From Kiritimatiellia bacterium (GTDB lineage: Bacteria > Verrucomicrobiota > Kiritimatiellia > SLAD01), in assembly GCA_007136425.1 (NCBI GenBank), contig SLGY01000009.1, positions 1-41,168 of the forward strand: a DNA stretch of 41,168 nucleotides, given 5' to 3'. Positions 14,817-21,260 of the stretch are shown piece after piece. The position numbers and the translations under genes were made by a program. Position 1 is the first letter of the stretch; each line of letters opens with the position of its first letter. A model generated the notes under the pieces. It was not told where the DNA came from. It saw nothing but the letters and a program-made list of their open reading frames with translations, and searched no databases.

Positions 14817-16655
14817 ATGTTCAAGTTGGCTCCAAGGAGGTCGGGCCCGCGCTGTATCATGCTGGGTCGGGTTGTGGCGATTACGCTTCTGTTGTCTGCC
14901 GTTGACCTGTGGGCACAGCCGGAGGCGCCGCCGGCGAATCCGCCACGGTGGGATCGCGCCGATCCGATACCGCAAGCGGAATTAGCGGATGATGAAGCAC
15001 CCCTTGTCGCCAGGCAATGGCTGGCGCCGTACGACGATATTGCCCTGTTATCCGCCGTCGATACATTACGCGAACGAGCGGAGGATTTGTCGGGCGTAAC
15101 CGTGCAGCCGCCCGACCCTGTCTATTCTGTTGTTCAATCGGAGATCGTCGCGGAAGGGACAAACGCCTTTCATCTGGCGCATCCGCCGTCGCCCGATCTG
15201 GAACCACATCATATCACATTAAACACCCCGATTGCGCCGGAGACGAATACCTACGTCTTCTTCGAGAGCCGGTTGCGTTCAGCCTCGTCCAACCAGACAG
15301 CGCGATTCGAGATCTCCACGGACGCGGGTGCTTCTTGGACGACCTTGTGGTCGCGCGCCGGGACGGGTTCGGGCGGTCAGGAGGCGTTCGAGCTGGTGTC
15401 CGTTGATTTGGGTTCCTACGCCGGACAGGAATTGCTCCTTCGCTTTCACTATGCCCTGTCGGCGGGTTCAGTCTTGGTTGGGACCAACACCACCGTCGGC
15501 TGGATTATCGACGATATTCAAGTCGGAACGGAATTCGTTCCACGCGCCTACACCGGCTTCGGGGACCCTTCGCCGGAAGAAATCCTGTCCGTCGAATTCA
15601 TCAACCGGGCGCGGGCGGACGCCATGGAAGAGGCCGCTCGGTTACGGGATGACGATGATCCATACGTCACGGGCGCGATTGATTTCTTTGACGTGGATCT
15701 GGACGAAATGGAGGCGCAGTTCGCTACACTCGAACAGCATTTGCCCCCCTTGGCGATCAACGCGAAATTGACGACGGCCGCGCGCCTGCACAACCAGGAT
15801 ATGTTCGATAATGTGTTCCAGGGGCATACCAGCTCGGACAACCCTCCTCCGCCGAATCAGCCGGGCGACAGCGCGTCGATGCGCGCAACCCGGCAGTCCT
15901 ATAACTGGACCCATTTTGCGGAGAACGTATATGCATACGCGCTATCCGTTTGGCACGGGCATGCAGCTTTCAATATCGATTGGGGTTCGGGCACATGGCA
16001 CGGCATGCAGGACCCGCCGGGCCATCGCGAAGCCATTCACAGCGCGTCTTATCGCGAGGTTGGCGTGGGCGTCCTTGAAGGCAGTAACAGCGACAACGGG
16101 GATACGGTTGGTCCCATGTTAAAAACACAGGTGTTCGGTCGCGAGTCCGGAGCGAACCACCCGTTTCTCGTTGGCGTAACCCATGTGGACGCGGATACCA
16201 ACGGTTTTTATTCGATCGGCGAAGGGTTGGGCGGCGTCCGTGTGGAGGTCGAGGGCGTCAGTTATTATGCGGAAAGCTCGACGCACGGCGCGTACGCGAT
16301 CCCGTTGCCGGGCGATGGGACGTATGAAGTGATCTTCAGCGCATCGGGATACCTCACGGAAACGCAACAAGTCACGGTGGCGAATGGCGAGAACGTAAAA
16401 CTGGATTACGCGGCCCAGCTCGATCCGGACGTGGCCACGTTACAGTCGGTGGAGCGTCTCACGGGAGACGCCATTGAAATGACCGTATCTTATGGTGGCG
16501 TTGCCGCCGATATTGCAGTGGAGTATTCGACCGACCTGGTCACATGGATCCCGCTGGCCGCCACGGTGACGGATGAGGGTGGGGGAGAATACCGCGTGGA
16601 AACCGATCCGCCGAATGAGGGGCTGATCTTTCTGCGCCTGATTCGCGATCAGTAG
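14817..16655 (+). CDS. Exported CAP (SCP/PR-1) domain protein
   Basis: The 612-residue product starts at ATG 14817; ATG 14859 gives an equally good signal peptide (L-G-R-V-V-A-I-T-L-L-L-S-A ... A-Q) and cannot be ruled out. Neither start has a well-spaced ribosome-binding site. A beta-sandwich segment (about residues 100-245) contains F-E-I-S-T-D-A-G-A-S-W. A CAP domain follows (about 255-440), with L-T-T-A-A-R-L-H-N-Q-D-M, the H-T-S-S region, F-A-E-N-V-Y-A and H-R-E-A-I-H ... V-G-V-G-V. Next come a carboxypeptidase-regulatory-like domain (about 445-535) and the C-terminal Y-S-T-D-L-V-T-W module. The function of bacterial CAP proteins is mostly unknown. The gene converges on the FGE-fold gene 30 bases away. 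Confidence 0.87.
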   Translation: MFKLAPRRSGPRCIMLGRVVAITLLLSAVDLWAQPEAPPANPPRWDRADPIPQAELADDEAPLVARQWLAPYDDIALLSAVDTLRERAEDLSGVTVQPPDPVYSVVQSEIVAEGTNAFHLAHPPSPDLEPHHITLNTPIAPETNTYVFFESRLRSASSNQTARFEISTDAGASWTTLWSRAGTGSGGQEAFELVSVDLGSYAGQELLLRFHYALSAGSVLVGTNTTVGWIIDDIQVGTEFVPRAYTGFGDPSPEEILSVEFINRARADAMEEAARLRDDDDPYVTGAIDFFDVDLDEMEAQFATLEQHLPPLAINAKLTTAARLHNQDMFDNVFQGHTSSDNPPPPNQPGDSASMRATRQSYNWTHFAENVYAYALSVWHGHAAFNIDWGSGTWHGMQDPPGHREAIHSASYREVGVGVLEGSNSDNGDTVGPMLKTQVFGRESGANHPFLVGVTHVDADTNGFYSIGEGLGGVRVEVEGVSYYAESSTHGAYAIPLPGDGTYEVIFSASGYLTETQQVTVANGENVKLDYAAQLDPDVATLQSVERLTGDAIEMTVSYGGVAADIAVEYSTDLVTWIPLAATVTDEGGGEYRVETDPPNEGLIFLRLIRDQ

Positions 16656-16685
16656 CCACCCTCTCTTCACGTTTACGGCTAGTTG

Positions 16686-17777
16686 CTATTCCGGGGACAG
16701 CACAGCCCGGAAACCAGTTGTGTTGTTGGCGATGTGGGGCGCCGAGAAACCACGGATCGGAATCCGACATGCATTCGCCGAGCTCATCCAGCTACCCCCA
16801 CGATGCGGGCGGGCGGTTCCCGATGTATCAAAGATCCACTCCCAAACATTTCCGCTCATGTCATATAAACCGTATCTGTTGGCCGGAAAGGCGCCAACAG
16901 GTGAAGTGTAAGGCTCTATCCCGTCATTGTATGCTGGGTGATGCGTATCCGTCGCGTACGGACTGGTGTCGTAGGAATGGGCGTTTCCGTTCGCCCGGAA
17001 ATTTGCGGTATTGTGATCAATCGTATCCCCCCACGGGAAACGTTGACTGGTCTGACCGCCTCGCGCTGCGTATTCCCATTCTACCCCTGTCGGTAACCGA
17101 TAGCCAGCGGCAGAGGTCTGAATGACGTCACTCTGCTGGCCTGTCCGATATACCGCCCCGTTGACGGTATAGACTGGAGGACGCCCCTCCATCTCGCTTC
17201 GCGCATTGCACCACTTCAAGGCATCATACCAGCTTACCTTATGCACAGGATGGTTCATTGCCTTACCGGAACCGGTGTTGGTAAAGCTGTATCCATTGTT
17301 TATTGCCCACATATAGACCTCGGTCCACAACGCTTTTGTCACCGGATAGCGATCCATGTAGAACGAGTCTGCTGTTAAGTTATACGTACTCGGGTAAGCA
17401 CTGGAGTGAGACTCCCCACTGGCCAAAGGGTTCGTCCCGCTATTTGTCCCGCCGGGAATTAGGAGCATACCCTCGGGGATAATTGGGTTCCCGACAACAT
17501 GCCGGGACATAATCTCTTCTGCCTCGGTGAATTCAAGTAGGTAGCCCCAGTCACCGCCATCAGCCAATGTCGTGGCAACCTGAATAGCTCCAGCTACACC
17601 CTGTACTGGATTCGACCAAACCAACATTCCGTCTAATCTGAACTCCATGATCTCAGCAGCCTCAGACGAGGGAGGATGCGATGTGATGCGATAGAAATGA
17701 ATATCCTGTGCCGTAAGCGTAAAAATACAGGCGAAGTATATAGATAAGAGAGCAATCCAACCTCTATATCCTGTCAT
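16686..17777 (-). CDS. Exported FGE-sulfatase (SUMF1) fold protein, probably non-catalytic
   Basis: The 363-residue protein has a signal peptide (I-A-L-L-S-I-Y-F-A-C-I-F-T-L-T-A-Q) and a short beta module (about residues 25-95) with the W-S-N-P ... T-T-L pattern. The formylglycine-generating-enzyme fold spans about residues 100-360: M-D-R-Y-P-V-T, H-P-V-H-K-V-S-W-Y-D-A-L-K-W-C, Y-R-L-P-T-G-V-E-W-E-Y-A-A-R-G-G, and G-L-Y-D-M-S-G-N-V-W-E-W. True FGEs need two nearby active-site cysteines after G-G-S-[WF]. Here only one remains (S-S-A-N-A-C), so sulfatase activation is unlikely. It starts at ATG 17777, overlapping the toxin stop by ATGA, with AAGGAGG seven bases upstream inside the toxin gene. 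The region is AT-rich (three counted lines 38-52% GC). Confidence 0.87.
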   Translation of the reverse strand: MTGYRGWIALLSIYFACIFTLTAQDIHFYRITSHPPSSEAAEIMEFRLDGMLVWSNPVQGVAGAIQVATTLADGGDWGYLLEFTEAEEIMSRHVVGNPIIPEGMLLIPGGTNSGTNPLASGESHSSAYPSTYNLTADSFYMDRYPVTKALWTEVYMWAINNGYSFTNTGSGKAMNHPVHKVSWYDALKWCNARSEMEGRPPVYTVNGAVYRTGQQSDVIQTSAAGYRLPTGVEWEYAARGGQTSQRFPWGDTIDHNTANFRANGNAHSYDTSPYATDTHHPAYNDGIEPYTSPVGAFPANRYGLYDMSGNVWEWIFDTSGTARPHRGGSWMSSANACRIPIRGFSAPHIANNTTGFRAVLSPE

Positions 17778-18199
17778 TCTTCCGCCTCCTTGTTGATCAA
17801 TACCAGAAACTGCTTCGGGTCCATGAATTTCGATTCACATCGAGTGAAATCCTTTATATTTCGTGTAACAATCATATCGGCGCCACTATTTTGCGCTGCA
17901 TGATCTAATACCGCATCCTCAAAGTCGTCCATTCGACTGTTAAGCGCTTCTTCAATCACCGCCCGATTAACCGACGCAACTTCAAACAGTTTCAGGAGCT
18001 GCGAAAGAACACTGCGAGCCTCGCTGCGGCTCATATTCTGCGAAAGGAGATAGTCAAGGGTTGTTATCGTTGTTGCGCAAAGCATGCCCTCCGCCTCTCC
18101 CTGCTCAATCAAACGAAACACTTCAGCAGAATCACGGGAGTAAGGTTTTCGGTCCAAAAGCACATCCAAGACAATGTTCGTATCGAGTAGCACCTTCAC
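17774..18199 (-). CDS. PIN-domain toxin of a type II toxin-antitoxin pair
   Basis: The 141-residue PIN domain has the first Asp in L-L-D-T-N-I-V-L-D, the later acids in D-F-E-D-A-V-L-D-H-A-A, and the C-terminal I-V-T-R-N-I-K-D-F. This is the COG2402-like PIN subgroup, presumed to be an RNase. The start is GTG 18199, overlapping the antitoxin stop by four bases. Its own stop overlaps the next gene's ATG by four bases, so three coding regions are chained. No internal damage is seen. The RNA target is unknown. Confidence 0.87.
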   Translation of the reverse strand: MKVLLDTNIVLDVLLDRKPYSRDSAEVFRLIEQGEAEGMLCATTITTLDYLLSQNMSRSEARSVLSQLLKLFEVASVNRAVIEEALNSRMDDFEDAVLDHAAQNSGADMIVTRNIKDFTRCESKFMDPKQFLVLINKEAEE

Positions 18200-18435
18200 A
18201 GGTGTTTATCCCGAAGATGACGCCGGTAATCCTCCCTTGATATGGACTTTCCTTTGAGCAGGCCCAATAAAGATGATGTGACGGGGGGATAAACAGGCCT
18301 TCTTGGCCCACGGCTTTCAAGTGAGTCGAAAAACTCAGAGACCATCTGTGAAACGGACTTTCCACGTCTTTTAGCCGCATATTTGGCGCGATTGATCGAG
18401 TCGTGATCAAGGCGTAAAGTGAGCTTGGAATTCAT
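18196..18435 (-). CDS. Ribbon-helix-helix antitoxin (DUF6364-like)
   Basis: The 79-residue basic protein begins M-N-S-K-L-T-L-R-L-D with a Lys-rich helix (I-N-R-A-K-Y-A-A-K-R-R-G-K-S-V-S-Q-M-V), matching the ribbon-helix-helix arrangement of DUF6364-type antitoxins. The C-terminal half (Y-P-P-V-T-S-S-L-L-G-L-L-K-G) is the usual toxin-binding tail. It would neutralise the overlapping PIN toxin and repress the operon. No ribosome-binding site precedes ATG 18435; a promoter and a palindrome occupy that space instead. Confidence 0.82.
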   Translation of the reverse strand: MNSKLTLRLDHDSINRAKYAAKRRGKSVSQMVSEFFDSLESRGPRRPVYPPVTSSLLGLLKGKSISREDYRRHLRDKHL

Positions 18436-18443
18436 GACGTATT

Positions 18444-18472
18444 AACATAGCCGTACAGTACGTCTACGTCAA
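18444..18472 (-). promoter_or_regulatory. Sigma-70-type promoter of the antitoxin/toxin/FGE-fold operon
   Basis: On the minus strand TTGACG (18472-18467) and TATGTT (18449-18444) are 17 bases apart. Only eight bases separate the -10 from the antitoxin ATG at 18435, so the predicted mRNA has essentially no leader. The same arrangement occurs at vapBC. Confidence 0.65.
18449..18465 (-). promoter_or_regulatory. Palindromic operator in the promoter spacer
   Basis: CGTAC and GTACG flank a single central base (18452-18462). The symmetry extends to 17 bp with one mismatched pair. The site occupies most of the spacer between -35 and -10 and is a likely binding site of the antitoxin or its complex. 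Confidence 0.6.
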
Positions 18473-18701
18473 GAGTGTCTTTGTGCGATTCTGCTTGCTT
18501 TCCGCCGGCGTATCAGGTTATGCATTATAGTGGCCAAAGGGGGTCACCTAGATGAGCATAAGGGAATCTTTTTTGCTGTCCAAGACCGACTTTGCCGGAT
18601 TCGGAAGAACACCGGTATGCAAGAACACCATGCATCCCGCTCGCCCCGCGAATCGCCACTTTCCGTCCGAGTCATCTGCAACCCCAACCAGGAGCATGAC
18701 C

Positions 18702-20231
18702 ATGAACCGCACAATCACATTATTCTCTCTGCTTACGGCATACTTGCTACTCCTTACTCCTTCCCCCGCGCAGGGGCCGCTTGATCCGTCTGTCCCTCCT
18801 GCTCCGACGATGAAGACCCTCGACCAGGTGGAACCGCGTATGGCGATCACGAACCTACCCCACACGATCAGTGCGGAGGGCTCGTATTATTTCACGGGCA
18901 ACCTCGTAACCACCAACGCCGGCATCACGATTGAGGCCAGCAACGTGACGCTGGATCTGATGGGCTTCGAGCTGGTCGACGGTACGGGCGCCGGGATCTT
19001 CGTGGATGGCGCACACACGAACATCGTTATCCGCAACGGCACGGTGCGCAATTGGGGAGCCCAGGGGATCCAGGCGATGGATGCCGTTGGGGTGACCGTG
19101 GAACGGATCACGACGATGCGTAACGGCACCAACGGCATGCAGCTCGGCCACAGCGCCGTGGTGCGGGATTGCGCGGCGATCGAAAACGGCGGGCACGGAT
19201 TCGATATCGGTGATGACGGACTGGTGATCCGCAGCGTGGCGCGCGGCAACGGCAACGGCGCCTCGGGCTCGGGCTTTCAGCTGGGGACATCCTGCACCAT
19301 CAGCGAAAGCACGGCACAGGGCAACGCCGACGACGGGATCGCCGCGCTCTTCAACGCAAGCATCCAGGCCTGTACGGCGCAGGACAACAATGGAAACGGC
19401 ATTATCGCCGCGCCAAGCAGCACAATCGGCGATTCGACGGCTTCGAGCAACGGGGGCAACGGCTTTGAGTTGGAAGAATCGGGCATTATCCGGCATTCGT
19501 TCGCCATGGGAAACATGAGCAATGGCATCAAGGCGGCCTATTCGACGCTGATTGACAGTTGCGACGCCTCCCTGAACGTGATGAACGGGTTGTTGGGGAC
19601 CGCGGGCAAGACGGTCGTCGATTCCGTGTTCAACGGTAATGAATTGAATGGGATACATCTCGTCGGCGGGGGCAACACGATCCGCGGCTCTACGGCGATC
19701 GATAATCTGGTCACCGGCATCGACGCGGGCCAGGATAGCACCATCACCCACTGCACGGCCAACGGCAACCAGCTCCACGGCATCGACGTGGGGTCAGCCA
19801 GCACGATCATCGGCTGCACGGCCAACAACAACGGCACCCCAGGGGACCCAGACGCGGGCACGGGGAACAACGGTGACGGCATTACCGCCGGTTCGGACAG
19901 CACCCTGCTGGATTCCACCGTCAAGTCCAATCAGGGGAACGGCATTTCGGTGACGCATAATAGCCATGTCGCTCGCAACACGGCCTCTGCCAATCAGCTG
20001 GCGGGCTTCCTCGCCGACGAACAGTCCAACCGTATCGAGGCCAATCACGCTACGGGAAACGAGGATGGCTTTGCTATTCAAGGCATTAACAACCTGGTGA
20101 TCAAGAATAGCGCCAGCGCCAACACGGCCGCCAATTACACCATCGTTGCCGGCAACCACGAGGCGGAGATCATCACGGCGCCCGGCAGTGGTTTTACCGC
20201 CGTTAATCCGTGGGCGAATTTCGAGTGGTGA
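18702..20231 (+). CDS. Exported right-handed parallel beta-helix protein
   Basis: ATG 18702 is chosen because AGGAG lies seven bases upstream and a signal peptide (I-T-L-F-S-L-L-T-A-Y-L-L-L-L ... A-Q-G) follows. The frame is open back to 18552 but has no start signal there. The 509-residue product has a lead segment (M-K-T-L-D-Q-V-E-P-R) and then about sixteen coils of 20-24 residues rich in N-G-x-G-I, S-T-I and C-T-A, the parallel beta-helix pattern of pectate-lyase-like proteins. No catalytic set was recognised. The C-terminus ends N-P-W-A-N-F. Similar proteins are numerous in Kiritimatiellota (established knowledge). Of 18436-18701, only the antitoxin promoter at the left end was interpretable. 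Confidence 0.85.
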   Translation: MNRTITLFSLLTAYLLLLTPSPAQGPLDPSVPPAPTMKTLDQVEPRMAITNLPHTISAEGSYYFTGNLVTTNAGITIEASNVTLDLMGFELVDGTGAGIFVDGAHTNIVIRNGTVRNWGAQGIQAMDAVGVTVERITTMRNGTNGMQLGHSAVVRDCAAIENGGHGFDIGDDGLVIRSVARGNGNGASGSGFQLGTSCTISESTAQGNADDGIAALFNASIQACTAQDNNGNGIIAAPSSTIGDSTASSNGGNGFELEESGIIRHSFAMGNMSNGIKAAYSTLIDSCDASLNVMNGLLGTAGKTVVDSVFNGNELNGIHLVGGGNTIRGSTAIDNLVTGIDAGQDSTITHCTANGNQLHGIDVGSASTIIGCTANNNGTPGDPDAGTGNNGDGITAGSDSTLLDSTVKSNQGNGISVTHNSHVARNTASANQLAGFLADEQSNRIEANHATGNEDGFAIQGINNLVIKNSASANTAANYTIVAGNHEAEIITAPGSGFTAVNPWANFEW

Positions 20232-20274
20232 GGAGGAAGAATAGACTCTCTGGTGAAGCATGGAACAATGAGCA

Positions 20275-21171
20275 ATGAATAAGTCACTGATACCCATAAT
20301 GGCCTGCCTCGTGCTCGCCTCGACCCTCCTCCCTCTCTCCTCGTTCGCCACGAGCACCATCAACGCCACGAACCGCTATGCGTGGGGCGCGAACATCGGT
20401 TGGCAGGACTGGCGGGCCGACGGCGCGAACGGCGTCGTGATCGGTCAGTTCGTGTGCTCCGGCTATATCTACGCCGCCAACGTCGGTTGGATCCATCTCG
20501 GCGACGGATCGCCCGCCGACGGAGTCCAGTATCAGAACAATTCGGCCACCGACTACGGCGTGAACCATGAGGGCGACGGTCGCCTGCGCGGCTTCGCCTA
20601 CGGCGCAAACATCGGTTGGGTGCAGTTCGAGGATCTTGGCGATCCGCGGGTCAACCTGCTCAACGGCGAGTTAAGTGGCTACGCCTATGGCGCCAACGTC
20701 GGATGGATCAATCTGAACACCGCCGAACCAGACGGGCTGGTGCAGGCCGACACAATGGAACCCGGACTGGATACGGACGGCGACGGCATTCCGGACGCGT
20801 GGGAGATTGTCTTCTTCGGCGGGCCGACCAATGCCAACGCCTCGGCCATGGCCTCGAACAACGTGAACACCCTGTTGGAGGCGTATATCGCGGGCCTTGA
20901 TCCGCATAGCACGAACGATTTCCTTGAGATCACGGCGATTGATCATCTTACGGTGCCCGACCGGAAGGAGATCACTTGGTCGAGCAAGGAAACGCGCGTC
21001 TATCGTCTGGACGGAAGCACGAATCTCCTGGAAGCAACGGACTGGATCGAAACCGACCCGCCGGGCCAGATTCTTCCCGACCCCGGCACGCACACCATGC
21101 GCAGCGTGGACGACGACGCAATCGATTTCCGGAACTTCCGTGTCCGGGTCTCCGTCCCGCTGGGACCGTGA
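20275..21171 (+). CDS. Exported ANIGW-repeat protein with thrombospondin type-3 motif
   Basis: The 298-residue protein has a signal peptide (L-I-P-I-M-A-C-L-V-L-A-S-T-L-L-P-L-S-S-F-A). Four repeats of Y-A-x-G-A-N-[IV]-G-W-[IVQ] follow, spaced roughly 28-40 residues apart (about residues 33-160). Then comes a Ca2+-binding D-T-D-G-D-G-I-P-D-A-W-E motif (about 172-183) and a C-terminal beta module with G-S-T-N-L ... W. No enzymatic motif is visible. It is probably a secreted or surface protein; the TSP3 element commonly precedes C-terminal sorting or binding modules. It lies 43 bases after the beta-helix gene and may be cotranscribed. About 90 bases with nothing recognised separate it from the convergent ATPase gene. 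Confidence 0.8.
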   Translation: MNKSLIPIMACLVLASTLLPLSSFATSTINATNRYAWGANIGWQDWRADGANGVVIGQFVCSGYIYAANVGWIHLGDGSPADGVQYQNNSATDYGVNHEGDGRLRGFAYGANIGWVQFEDLGDPRVNLLNGELSGYAYGANVGWINLNTAEPDGLVQADTMEPGLDTDGDGIPDAWEIVFFGGPTNANASAMASNNVNTLLEAYIAGLDPHSTNDFLEITAIDHLTVPDRKEITWSSKETRVYRLDGSTNLLEATDWIETDPPGQILPDPGTHTMRSVDDDAIDFRNFRVRVSVPLGP

Positions 21172-21260
21172 AGAGACGGTTATCGGTCTTGGGTTATAGG
21201 TTCCAACGTTCAAACGGATAGGTGGAAGACGGCTTATACTAATAAGTTTGGATGCTGGTA

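Noticed and set aside
18552-18701. Upstream extension of the beta-helix protein
   Set aside because: The ribosome-binding site and signal peptide both point to ATG 18702.
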